NCBI GenBank assembly: GCA_022496205.1
Contig: WTXD01000084.1
Coordinates: 1-64,000, forward strand
Source: Gloeopeniophorella convolvens
Lineage: Eukaryota; Basidiomycota; Agaricomycetes; Russulales
Direction: 5' to 3'
Length of the DNA stretch: 64,000 bases
This document shows positions 35,801 to 46,196 of this stretch, piece by piece. Position numbers and translations under genes: made by a program. How positions within the stretch are numbered: the first letter of the stretch is position 1; every line of letters starts with the position of its first letter. Below the pieces are notes generated by a model. It made no database searches. It was not told where the DNA came from and was given only the letters and a program-made list of their open reading frames with translations.

Positions 35801-36511
35801 CTTGCACAGGTTGGTGTGCGTCAAATCCACATCGTCCTCCAGTCGTCGCGAAGCGAGCTCCCGCCAGTTTAGCAGCCGCTAGCCTCGCGATGGGCTCTCG
35901 CATGCACCCTATCGCGTTTCATGATCTTCGTTTTACTAAGCCTGGAAGCTGAAACGCCGGGCTATTAACGCTCTACTAGTGCGCACAAGCGCGACCCGGA
36001 GTGAGCACCGTGACCATGGCATGCCCGGTGCCCGCCACTGTGCGGGTATTGCCGATCGGGACTGTTTGGCAGCGCCCACGAAACCAAACAACTACTCCCA
36101 TTGGACGATTCGGACATGCTCCGCTCTGGCACCGTCCTTCGATGAGACTTCCACTTGCGAGGACCTCCCTATGTCCAGAATCATCGGGTTCCCCTCTATC
36201 TCCGAATGCTTGATGTGTGTGCTGAGGCTACAGGTGATCTGAGACTCTTTCTTCGCAGCGTGAGCTAGCGCCGCTCTTGCCGCGCCTGGGGTGACAGTGC
36301 CAGCTGTCGGCGCATCATCATGCTGCGTCCTGAGCTTCTGGCTCCAACCATGCAGTCGTCGTGCAGCTTCGCAGACACATCCCATGGCCAGGCTCTGATT
36401 GACGTGAGAAGTTCTGCTACCGTATCCTGCTGCAATTCTCATGAAAAGACTTATAGACGAGTACAGGCATCATGCAGCTGAGGGTCCGCGCTGTCAACGG
36501 CCCTCTAGTAC
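32896..36511. other. Long intergenic stretch, no gene recognised
   Basis: About 3.6 kb between divergently placed NWD and UstYa-like genes. I found only short open frames with no motif, no signal peptide and no consistent coding stretch. The second copy of the dispersed 140-bp sequence lies at its right end. Confidence 0.5.
36013..36150 (+). repeat. Dispersed ~140-bp sequence, copy 2
   Basis: Homologous by eye to 27780-27920, same orientation; it contains ATTGCCGATCGGGACTGTTT and CTCCCATTGG. It ends about 360 bp before the ATG of the UstYa-like gene, so it is in its upstream region. Confidence 0.6.
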
Positions 36512-37186
36512 ATGTTCGACTCGAATCAGAACATGGTAACCCACGCTCTTTGGATGGTGGCGCTCTTCAATGTTTGCCTCGTATTATGGCGCACGTCGGA
36601 AGGGTTGCACTGGACGTTTGGTGGTACGCATATATTCTCTAAGGCCATACGACATCCTGAACCGACACCCGCCAATGTGATCGCAGAGAAACAAAAGGAA
36701 TATGGCTGGATCGGCGGAGATTATCCTTTGTTCTATCCCATGGATGCCCTGGGACCGGCCTCCATGACTCTTCACGAGACAGTCCACTTCTCGTTGAACG
36801 CCAGCGACCCACTGGCCGCAGCCGAGTGGGACACCACACGCCGACACCCCAAGGGCAGCGGCTTCTCGCGCTTTGGGCCAGAACAACGCGTCATGATCCC
36901 CACGTTCTTCCATCAGCTGCATTGCCTGCACGTCATCTCCACAACTTTCGTCGCCCAGGGCCACCTCTACGCAACGGAAGACCACTTCAGGCATTGTCTC
37001 AACTATTTGCGGCAGACGCTACTCTGCGGCGCGCTCGATACGCTGGAGGAGGGTGACTTCATGTCGAGGAACTATGAAACGGACAGGATTGGCGACACGT
37101 TCGTCTGTGAAGATTGGGGGGCGCTGTACGAGACAATGGATCGGAATACTGAGGAGTGGCTGGAGTGGAAGGCGAAATGGGCGTAG
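36512..37186 (+). CDS. UstYa-like (DUF3328) oxidase
   Basis: 224 residues, single exon, start ATG 36512. It has an N-terminal membrane-anchor segment (residues ~10-27, HALWMVALFNVCLVLW) and both diagnostic HxxHC motifs: HQLHC at 134-138 and HFRHC at 158-162, followed by LNYLRQTLLC. Length and motif spacing fit the UstYa/TfoB family. Characterised members (for example in ustiloxin, asperipin and phomopsin pathways) oxidise or cyclise ribosomal peptides, and others act in further secondary metabolism. Here no precursor peptide with Kex2-type repeats is visible nearby. The closest possible tailoring enzymes are the 2OG dioxygenase (25 kb) and the P450 (34 kb), too far to call a cluster. The substrate is unknown. 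A TATA-like TTATAG lies about 60 bp upstream. Confidence 0.85.
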   Translation: MFDSNQNMVTHALWMVALFNVCLVLWRTSEGLHWTFGGTHIFSKAIRHPEPTPANVIAEKQKEYGWIGGDYPLFYPMDALGPASMTLHETVHFSLNASDPLAAAEWDTTRRHPKGSGFSRFGPEQRVMIPTFFHQLHCLHVISTTFVAQGHLYATEDHFRHCLNYLRQTLLCGALDTLEEGDFMSRNYETDRIGDTFVCEDWGALYETMDRNTEEWLEWKAKWA

Positions 37187-38198
37187 GGAGGCGCGCCGCA
37201 CCGCAGTTGTATCAAGTGGGTTCGCCCGCCCGGGCTGTACTAATCTGACACACTGATTCCGAGAGTCGACCCGCCCGAAGGACGAATGCATACCACGACT
37301 GAAGCGTTGACGTTAACGTTGACCGCTGGAGGCGGCGTAGCCGCCGGCGCGAGGCCCGACTCGTGCTGGTGAGGGTAGTTCGGGCGCTTATCTCGTCACG
37401 TTCCTGGCATGATCTCCGCCACGGCCGCGGGCCAATCCCGCTGCTCCGAGGTTTTGCGGGCTCTTATCTGCTCGAAGTCCCTATTCCGCCGCATGAGCCT
37501 GCAACGATAGAAGGACTGGTATCTGTGATACGGGTAAGAATTCGAGAGTTCAGAGTGAGTACCCACCATCTGAATCGCGGCGGCGAGATCCGGCGAGCAT
37601 GCACGCGACCATGACCGCACGAGAAACCGACACATAGGTGACAGCGGCGGTTGCGCGGAGACGATTCGAGCTTCCAGCCAATGATTGACTTCACCAGAAA
37701 ACCAAAAGATCAGGTACTCGTGTATTCTGATCGACCAGATTGGGTACGCGCTGCGGCGGTATGTCGCGGGAAACTTTGCAATGTTGATGGCGGTGGAAGA
37801 GTAGAGGTCGTGGATCGCTGGACTGACACGCTAAGCCTAGCGTCTGGGGACGAGCGAGCCGGGACATCGAGCTTCTTTCCGTTGATGCTCAACGTCAACG
37901 TTCAGCGCTTCAGCGACGTCCGACATTCAACTCAGTGGACCACCCAATGGTGACGCGTCCCACGCGTCCCATGTCCACCGGCACGGTCGTGGCTCAGTTT
38001 GCTCAATGGTTCTTGGAGGATGATTGCATCCGGCCACTCGTGAACTCATCGAGTTCGCAACTCGGCTTGGGCCTACCGCTTAGCTAGCCTAGTTAAGCAG
38101 TCCTTGCGCCGGTGATACGATCCAGAGCACAGCTTCAGCAAATGCATACATTCTGGGGAGACAATATTAGTTAAAGGTGAAGGCGAGCCTACTGACTA
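37187..38198. other. Intergenic stretch, no gene recognised
   Basis: About 1 kb between convergent genes. Short open frames only. Confidence 0.45.
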
Positions 38199-39829
38199 TC
38201 AACTATCACGACGTTGCCTCCTATAGTTTAGAAAGTGTTCCAGCATAGGGCAACAGCCCCTGAGTTCCGGGTGCTGCCTCCGAGAGGGTATCGTCTTGCA
38301 GCAGACGTCGAGGCGACTGCCGGCGTGGTGTGCGGTAATGAAGGGTTCGAGCTTGACGAGGATATCCGACGGGTTGTAGCCATCCGCGCTATAGAAAAGT
38401 AGCTGGAGGTCACGTAGATTTGGCAGTAGTTTGACCCCGCGTGGTCGTCCTAGCGTCTGCGCAAGTGCCAACGTAAACACGTTGCGGACGATGACGTTTC
38501 GGGCCCCGGTGAACGCCGCAAAAACTGTGTGCCACTCTGGCAGGTGGTCTGCCCATTGCATCCCTTGTTCGTGATCTCTGTCCGAAGGAAGATAGGAGTG
38601 TGCGACAATCAGCTTCTCCGCAGATGATAGAGCTGGCCCCAGGGAGCGGCAGATAGGAGCGATGGAGGCCATCAGCGCATTGAGTTCGAGTTTGTGCATT
38701 TTCAGGGAGATCGTGTGCTCCGCGTACTTGGGAAGTAATGAGGATCGGGTTTTTAGGGAGCTCTCCCTAGCGGGAGAGAGTATGAGCTCAGCTGTGGCGG
38801 GCACGGAGAGTTTTGGTGAACACTGAATGAATCGGGAGAATGACGGTATTGAGACTACGAATTTGTCTGTGAAGGATAGGCGTAGCGTCACAAGCTCTGG
38901 AGTCGCCATTCCGCTAATCAATGTCTCAAAGTGGCGGCTTAATCCAATGAATGTGATGCTGGATAATACAGAGAACACCGTTGGACAGTTGCTGGGAGTT
39001 AGAGGTCCGTATATGGGGCCAACTAGACTAAGGTCTAGCTGTAAGGTTTCGAGTAAGGGCATTGCCCACACCTTCGTGAAGAGCTCGTTGATCATATAAT
39101 CGTCTTGGGCATCACTGTTGTCATCTCCAAGAGAGAAGCTGAAATGTGTGAGGCAGGGGGTGGAAGGTAGGGGGGGGAGGACTTTGTATAAGTGCAAGGC
39201 GCGCAGGGCAGGGACGCTTCCGCTAAGGAAGCCGACGGGAAGGATGGAGAACGTCTGGTCGGATTTGATATAGAGGGTCCCGAGGTGCGGTGCTGGCTCG
39301 GTCATGGTCGCAAAGAATTCGCGCAGGACTTCGCAGTCTTGAAAAATGCTGATCTCGCGGATGCGGTCGGTCTGCTTGAACGCGAGGGTAAGATCTTCGA
39401 TATCTCCAGGAGGCCACGGGATGAGCTCGTAGTCATCATCATGCTGTTCCTTGAGGTAGGAAAGCGTTATCAATAACGTGGGCGAGCGAAGGAGTATGGA
39501 GGAGGCGGGGGAACCATTGGTAAGATAGGGGTCCAGTCTCAAGCGTTTGGGTGATGAAAGGACAACTCGCCGCCAACGACGACAAACTTGCGCGAGAGGG
39601 TGCCACGCCCAAAGCCAGCCCGTCTCCGTAGACCCAGGTGCGTCCAGACGATAGAAGTCGAACACCTCCAGCAAGACATCATCGGCCAGACGGTCAGCTC
39701 CGGACTTCTGAAAAACGCCCAGGCCTGCTGTTCTCCGGTGCGTTAAGACCACGAAAGTAGAGGGAAGGGCTGAATCGCACCTAGGTCACCAGCAGTCCTG
39801 GCTCTTGGCGGCGCGGCGGCTCCGAGCAT
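38199..39829 (-). CDS. F-box protein
   Basis: About 524 residues. The exon with the F-box has no upstream ATG in frame. I infer exon 1 from ATG 39829 (MLGAAAPPRARTAGDL) and a 56-bp phase-1 intron (GTGCGA...AACAGCAG, with a CTTAAC branch-site-like motif), giving GLGVFQKSGADRLADDVLLE. F-box: LADDVLLEVFDFYRL ... LAQVCRRWRRVVLSSPKRL. The middle holds FSRFIQCSPKLSV, and the C-terminal block is VRNVFTLALAQTLGRPRG and LLPNLRDLQLLFYSADGYNP, ending RRQRRDS. The frame is intact. It starts the second group of F-box genes beyond the NWD and UstYa-like genes. Confidence 0.82.
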
Positions 39830-41031
39830 CGAGCGTGTAGGTTTCCGTTCTCCGATGAAGAAAAGGCAAACAGGTAAATCTGTTTGGTAGTATCCCGTGA
39901 ACGATATGTGCGGCTACCGTTGCGCGGCACCAATAAGTTGGAGAGCTGTTCGACGAGCTACCGGTCGGAAGGGTGAATAAGCTTATGAGGTACGACCTAG
40001 TTCAAGGATATATGAGGTTTGTTGATGGATGTCGGATAAAAAGACTGTTCGACGCTCGCGTTCAATATCGTCGACGATGACAAAGTCGACTGCGGCGCCG
40101 CCAAAGCGCGTTGCCAAAAATTCCTTCGCTGGCAATTGCCGTAAACCCATGTGCTAAAATGTGGCCCCATCAGGCCCCATCTCGTGGTGTCGACTCCGAG
40201 TCGTGGCAACCACGACGTTGAACGTTGACTCCTCTCAATGCCACTGCGGCGCTCACGCGACCTCCTAAACACTTCCTCTGTGCGGTCAATATTGACAGAA
40301 TAGACTCGGATGTGTCGAGCCCTGACCAAGACCCACGCGCTCCGAGTCTTCAACCTGTGTGCAGCATCAGGCTCAGCACGCACAAGTCCCTCTCTGGCGG
40401 TGTTTGTGCTGCTCGTGGGATCCGAATTCGGTGGTTTCGGTCATTGCGCATGCCTCCATGCTGTGAGTGAAAAGCTGTGATCAGTTTACGGATTGCGTCC
40501 CAATTTGCAGCTTGAGCATGTCATCTACGTCTAGCGACCGATCGAGTTGTCATTGACACGCTGCAAATCGTAGATTCAGCAGCTCCCTGTGGCTTCAGAC
40601 GTTGACCGCCCTCGACGCGCCATTCATATGGAGAGCGGTCTGGGATTCTACGCATTGAGCAGCATGTCGATGATGCTGCCGAATCTGGGCAGGTAGACAG
40701 GCTTGCGTTGTCTCACATTTAACACGAAGTCATTCTACAGTCTATTCTATTCGACCGCCTCCTGATGCTGTGGTCACGATTCCGTCGTCTTCACGTATGA
40801 AGCAGTAACTGGGCAGGGTATGTAAAAGCTGGTCTGAGATGGTGGCCCGTTACACCAACTCTGTGAGGACCGCGTGGAGGCCCAGGGGTTTCTGCATCGA
40901 CGGTGATCAGAGTATCTAGATGGCGTTTCTGGCGGGGGGTTTGAAGGATTTCAGGACGGCAAGGGCGTGATGCGTTGTAAGTTACCTTTGAGTGTTATCT
41001 CAACATAGCAAGGCATTATAAGGCGGTGCCT
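39830..41031. other. Intergenic stretch, no gene recognised
   Basis: About 1.2 kb, no supported gene, RNA or repeat. Confidence 0.45.
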
Positions 41032-42459
41032 TCAAGTGGTGTTCGGCGACGCCGGTGACTGTCGTGGGGCGAACAGTGGCTCGAACTCCTCAGGTATGCG
41101 CCTGAGAGATCTGCGGCCGAGCCTATCCTGGGAGAACAACTCAAACTCCTGCAGGTTGGGCAGCAACACTTGGCCACCTGGCTCTTGCAGCGCTTGTACG
41201 AGAGCTAGCGTGAAGACGTGCTCCAGCTGCAGCTTGACGACTCCAGCGAAGGACGCTATGATGGATCGCCATTCCGTGGCATAACCTGCCCGATACGCTC
41301 CGTCTTCAGGCCTCAGGCTAGGTATGTCGTCATTCCGGATCTCGAGCCTGTCTGCGAGCGAAAGTACTGGCGCCAGCGAGCGGCATACCGTTGAAACCGA
41401 CGCTACCAGAGGATCAAAGCCGTGGTCCCAGGCGCTACTGTGCAAGGAGATGTGCATATTGAGCCCCTGCAGCGAGTCTGGGAAGATGTCGATTCGCGCG
41501 ATGTTTCTCGAAATTTCCAAGATGGAGACGGTGGGGACCGAAGGTTTGGATATGCTGCAAATGAACCGGGAAAAGGACGGAACGGAAACTGCCAAGCAGT
41601 CTCCGAAGCGTACGTGGAGATTTGAGAGGTTTGGTGCATCGATTTTGCTCGCGAGGCACTCGAAGAAGAAGCACGGTCCGTGGAACGATAGTTGAGACAG
41701 CAACGTGAGAGAAGTGTGTGTCCCGGAGAGTGGTATGACGCGATCTGCGTTGATCATATTGACCTCAGCCGGGTAAAAGGCCAAGGCGAGATATCTTAAC
41801 TGAGACATCGCGTGGATACCCTCCAAGATCTTGTCGACAGCAAATGCATCCACCTCATCACAACCAATGACTAGGGTGAGCTGAGAGAGTAGAGGAGCCG
41901 AAGGAAGGGGAACGAGAACACACTCCAATGTCAGAAGGCGCAGAGCAGGCGCATGCCCGCCGAGTAAGGTGGATAGGGGGGAGGTAACTTGGTTCAGTGA
42001 AGTTATTGATAGGATTTCGAGTTGCCGCGCAGGCCGAGCTAGCATTTCAAGTATAGTATGCATGAGATCGCCCGATCCGCACTGCATCGCGATGTGCCGG
42101 ATGCGGTCGAGATGAACGAGTGCAAGGGTTATGCCTTCCACACTGTCGGAAGACCATGGAGCGGGATCAATATCCTCTTCATCGTCCACTGTGTCCTGAT
42201 CCCAATATTCGAGCACGAGTGGTAGCCGCGGCTGATGTCGGAGAATGTCGGTAACAGGTGAGCCATGGGTGATAAGGTACCGTAGAGATAGACGCTCCGG
42301 CGACGCAAGGATAACCTGTCTCCATCGATGGCATACATGTGCCAGGGTGTACCACCACATCCAGTTGAACCCTCCGCGACACTCTTCCGTGAGTCGGTAG
42401 TGATCAAAAACTTCCAAGAGCGCGATATCGGGGAGGGAATCAATTGTGAGATTTTGCAT
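41032..42459 (-). CDS. F-box protein (intronless)
   Basis: 475 residues from ATG 42459 (MQNLTIDSLPDIALLEVFDH); no upstream exon needed. F-box followed by LAHVCHRWRQVILASPERLS and HGSPVTDILRHQPRLPLVLE. The acidic linker is short (DDEEDIDPAPW). The middle has leucine-rich segments and VPSFSRFICSISKPSV. The C-terminal block is degenerate (LEHVFTLALVQALQEPGGQ, LLPNLQEFELFSQDRLG) and the usual CCR...RQHPEL tail is absent, ending SPASPNTT. It resembles the gene at 52.9-54.3 kb more than the array genes. The frame is intact. Confidence 0.82.
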   Translation of the reverse strand: MQNLTIDSLPDIALLEVFDHYRLTEECRGGFNWMWWYTLAHVCHRWRQVILASPERLSLRYLITHGSPVTDILRHQPRLPLVLEYWDQDTVDDEEDIDPAPWSSDSVEGITLALVHLDRIRHIAMQCGSGDLMHTILEMLARPARQLEILSITSLNQVTSPLSTLLGGHAPALRLLTLECVLVPLPSAPLLSQLTLVIGCDEVDAFAVDKILEGIHAMSQLRYLALAFYPAEVNMINADRVIPLSGTHTSLTLLSQLSFHGPCFFFECLASKIDAPNLSNLHVRFGDCLAVSVPSFSRFICSISKPSVPTVSILEISRNIARIDIFPDSLQGLNMHISLHSSAWDHGFDPLVASVSTVCRSLAPVLSLADRLEIRNDDIPSLRPEDGAYRAGYATEWRSIIASFAGVVKLQLEHVFTLALVQALQEPGGQVLLPNLQEFELFSQDRLGRRSLRRIPEEFEPLFAPRQSPASPNTT

Positions 42460-43416
42460 TTCGCTCTGAGTCCCTAAGGTGGGTCGGTCAAAAAGGGCCG
42501 GAGAAGGCGTAAAACAGATGAATATGCACCGCTGTCGTCAATCTACGTAGAGTCTGTTCGTTGCAAAGTCTGCAAGGTACTATGAGTGCAGAGAACTTGG
42601 GGTTTATTGGGAACTGCGCGCGCTGGTTGGTCTAGCGCCTCCTTGAACGCGACCCTGGTAGCAGGGTTGCTACAGCAGGCAGGGACTCGGCGACGTGGTC
42701 GGGCGTTGTGGTTCGGTATTGCGTCGCCAGGCAGTCAAGGTAGCTACCCAGACGGTGGTTGACTTCAATGAAAACTTGAAACGAACGTGTTGATAGCGTG
42801 TCATTAGCATGTCATGTGCTCGTGAGAGCGTGGTACGAATATACGGAGTCTTTGTGCGCATCACACGAGGCGTTCGAGCATCGGTTGATGGTCTCTGACG
42901 ATATACTATAAGGGCGCATATACGTATGGGTGACTCAGGTTAGCTCATCAATTCGCCTCTGGGAGCACGGCGTCGTATCCCGGCGCTAGTCGCCGCGAAT
43001 GACCTCAGCAAGGCCCGGAATTAGGTGGCCACACATCGGGATACCGGCGCTTCGGGTCGGAAAAAGTACAAGTCGAAATGGTTCGCGCACGTGTATAATC
43101 GAATCTCAACTGCTGAGGGTGTACAACTTATGCTCGCGACTTCAGGGTCTCCGAGATTCGAAGAGCCTACAAAGTAAAGTGCTCTTTCCTGTGATGGAAC
43201 TGTATGGCATGAGGTAAGATAGACTGACGCTGACTGAGAGAGGCGCCGCTCACTCACCAACTACTAGACGATCCCGTTACCGCTCAGACCGCGCGTATTC
43301 GTATGCTGTTTTTATGCCCAGGGCTGGTCTATGGCCGAACCGATATTACCCACAATTCGCGGATTGGAAGACATTTGATGTTCGGTATCTGGAGACGAGC
43401 TGAAACCTTGCGTGCG
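42460..43416. other. Intergenic stretch, no gene recognised
   Basis: About 0.95 kb without a supported feature. Confidence 0.45.
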
Positions 43417-44959
43417 TTACCAGCCGTCATCGCTGTCCTCTTCGAAGGTCGTAGGGTGTATGATCACACAGCGGTCATGTGTGTTCCGCTGATCGACAAA
43501 CGGCGCGAGCTCCGCGAGGATCTTGGACTGGTCAAAGCCGTCGAACTGACCGAAGAGGAGATGGAGGTCCCGTAGCGCAGGTAACAACCCGGCACTGTCT
43601 GGTTCGCGTAGGGTTTGTGCGATGGCCATTGTGAAGACATTCTCGACATAAACCTCGGTAGCATTCGTGAATGCCGAGAGTATTGCGTGCCACCCAGGGG
43701 TATGATGTAGCCATCGTTCCCATGGGTCCTCCAAGCTCTCGAAATCCCCGTAACCATCATCGCGGTCAACCACGAGCATCTTCGAAAGGGAGAGTGTCGG
43801 GGCCAGGCATCGGCAAGCGGCTGCCATTGAAGCCATGAGGGTGTCGAGGGTTTCATCGTTGCAGTGCCACACCCTGAGGGATATGGTACCTTGGTGCAGG
43901 GACTCCGTACGGCGGACATTGATGCAACCGGAGATATCCATGAGCGAAACGTAGACTGGGACAGGAACGAGGAGCCTGGGAGAAGATTGAAGGAAACGGG
44001 GAAGAGACGGTATAGAGACTGCGAAGTCGTCGTATAGCTCCATTAAAAGGGCCCCTAGGCTTGGTGCCTCGATTCCCTGCAGGAGGGTGTCGAGCTGGGC
44101 ACTCGACCCATCGAAGGATAGCTCGGATAAACTGGTGAGCGATATCCGCGGGCCGGAGGAAGGCAGATGGCCCTCGGACACCGAACGGATGTCGAGTTTC
44201 AGTGATTGCAGCAGGGGCATAGAGCGTAAACCCTGAAGGAGACTCTCCATTACTGGGATATCCATGGTGGCGAATTCGGCGAAAGAGTAGTGGAGATCGG
44301 TGAGACAGGGAGCGGAAGGGAGAGGGGGGATCACGTTGCGCAGCCACACGTGACGTAGGGATTGGGAAGCTCCGCCTAGGAAGTTGACAGGCAAGATCTG
44401 TGATGGAGAAAGTACTTCAATATCTAGAGTCTCGAGTTGGCGAGCTGGCTGAATCATCTGGGCAAGGAGTGCGCGTAGCTCGGCGTCGGAACCGAGAAGT
44501 CTGACGTCTTGAATACGGTCGGCTTGTTCAAGTGCAAGTGCCACGTTTCCCAGTCTCTCCGTAGACCAAGGTATACGCTCGATGTCTTCATCGAACTCAT
44601 GTGGTGCCCGGCAGTCAATTGTGAGCGGTAGGGGCGGCAGATGATGCAGGATCTGGGGAATCGATGAACGATGGGTGAGATAGATATGCATCTGCAGTCG
44701 CTTCGGTGTTGAAAAAACGAGTTCGCGCCATCGACGGCATACTTGAGCTATGTTGTGCCACGGCCATCCAAAATGGCACAGGTTTGTCATCTCTTGATAG
44801 AAGTCGAAGATGTCGAGAAGTGCGATGTCGGGGACGTGGTCAATCGTCAACCGTCGTCCTGTGACCGACACCAGGTAGTGATTAGCGACTGAGTACTGAA
44901 TCTCCGTAGATGAAAGGCAGAATAAGATACTAACTGGTGCCCCCAGTAATGACGTCCAT
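43417..44959 (-). CDS. F-box protein
   Basis: About 490 residues. The frame of the F-box exon is open far upstream, even through a poly(A) run that would code lysines, which is not a credible N-terminus. I prefer ATG 44959 (MDVITGGT) with a 76-bp phase-1 intron (GTTAGT...GGTCACAG, branch-like GCTAAT), giving MDVITGGTRRRLTIDHVPDI. F-box: VPDIALLDIFDFYQE ... IAQVCRRWRELVFSTPKRL. Middle: LPRFLQSSPRLLVPV. C-terminal block: VENVFTMAIAQTLREPDSA and LLPALRDLHLLFGQFDGF, ending FEEDSDDGW. The frame is intact. Its 5' side is next to the LINE relic. Confidence 0.8.
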
Positions 44960-45152
44960 GGTGCTGATGACCGTACTTGGAAGTAGAATGACAGAAGATC
45001 CGAGGTGGTCGACACGCTCCCAGTGTGTCCACCAGAGGTGCGGCACCGAAGGGGGGAAGTCGCAAGGACCTTTCTAGCTCGGAAGGCGGACATGGGGAAA
45101 TTCTGTATCGGACCCGTCAGCGGCGGTGACAACTCAGTCAAGCTGGCGGAGG

Positions 45153-45155
<3 letters not shown>

Positions 45156-45186
<31 letters not shown>
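45156..45186. repeat. 31-nt poly(T) tract (poly(A) on the minus strand)
   Basis: An uninterrupted run of 31 T. It sits at the 3' side of the minus-strand RNase H relic, where a reverse-transcribed poly(A) tail would be expected. Confidence 0.9.
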
Positions 45187-45187
<1 letters not shown>

Positions 45188-46196
45188 TCAGCATTTATAT
45201 TCCGCAACAGCGAGTCCATCGCAAGACGCGGTCGCACTACATACATAGTACAGTTTCACAGGGTCGGAGTCAGAGTATGAGTAATCGGGCTGGGCGCAAA
45301 TAGAAGTAGTAGGTAGTAATCAAAGTCTGGCATGCCGCTAGGGCGTTAGAGTTCTGAGCCGCTTTCACAGCGACAAAGCGGTGGCCACATATAGGCCGTA
45401 ACCGCGCATGGGACCTTCAGGGGGGTTCCGGGGGCTGTGGGGGCGTGCGGGGTACCATCAGGCAACGAGTGGCCTCGATGAACTTGGCCAGCGCGGCGCC
45501 CCCCTCCTTTGTTCCGAATATTTTATGTAGCGAGTAGTCGTGGGCGATGGGACGGAGGATGGATCGGCGGGGTTCGGCGTAGAGTGAGCATGAAGTGAGG
45601 ACGTGTTCGATGGTCTGAAGTGGAGCGTCCGGACAGTCGCATGACGTGCGTTCTGTCGGCTTCATCATGGCGGTGTAGGCGCCGCAGAAGGCGTGGCCGG
45701 TGAGGAGACGGGTGAAAGTGGATATGATGGGCCGGGCCGTCTTTGCCGAGTGCATGGCTTGGTAAGCCGGTGCGAGTTTGCCGTTAGGCGGGTTGGGGAG
45801 ACCCCGCCAAGCATCCGATCGCCGAGGAGATGCGTGCCAGCGTTGTTTCCAAGCAAACGCGGCCGCTTCCTTGTTGGACATTCGCTGATGGGAGAGAGTA
45901 TGGGGTTCTCTCTGGTTCGGGAGGAGGGGGAGGGAGACGCCGGACTTGGCGAGCTCGTCAGCGCGCTCATTGGCGGAGGATATCCAAGTCGGGTCACTGT
46001 TTGGCCATAGCCCCGGATCCAAACAACGTTGACGGCCGCCCGGCCGCAACCTCCCGGCACTGCCCGTCCGAAGACTCTGGACTCGGTGACAAGCACCGAG
46101 TCTCTTTCTCCCGGGCCTCGCGACCACAGAGGCTAAGCTCGGCACCTGTTCCCCACACAGTCCATTCATCTTTGGAGATAGTACGTGTCGTAGCCC
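45156..46196 (-). mobile_element. 5'-truncated LINE-type retrotransposon relic (RNase H end)
   Basis: On the minus strand the frame ending at 45417 codes SSANERADELAKSGVSL, the end of an RNase H domain. Then come HQRMSNKEAAAFAWKQRWH, the region FTRLLTGHAFCGAYTAMMKP, and a zinc-binding-like stretch C-D-C...H-V-L-T-S-C, the usual C-terminal end of RNase H-bearing non-LTR elements. The preceding part (AAVNVVWIRGYG) lies in another frame, so the copy is frameshifted. There is no reverse transcriptase or endonuclease. A ~230-bp 3' untranslated stretch ends in 31 A. This is a dead, 5'-truncated insertion between two F-box genes; the 5' limit near 46190 is approximate and may run into the next gene's promoter. 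Confidence 0.7.

Noticed and set aside
44960..45246. N-terminal extension with a poly-lysine run on the F-box gene at 43.4 kb
   Set aside because: The lysines come from the 31-nt poly(A) tract of the neighbouring LINE relic. A shorter start with a phase-1 intron fits the paralogs.
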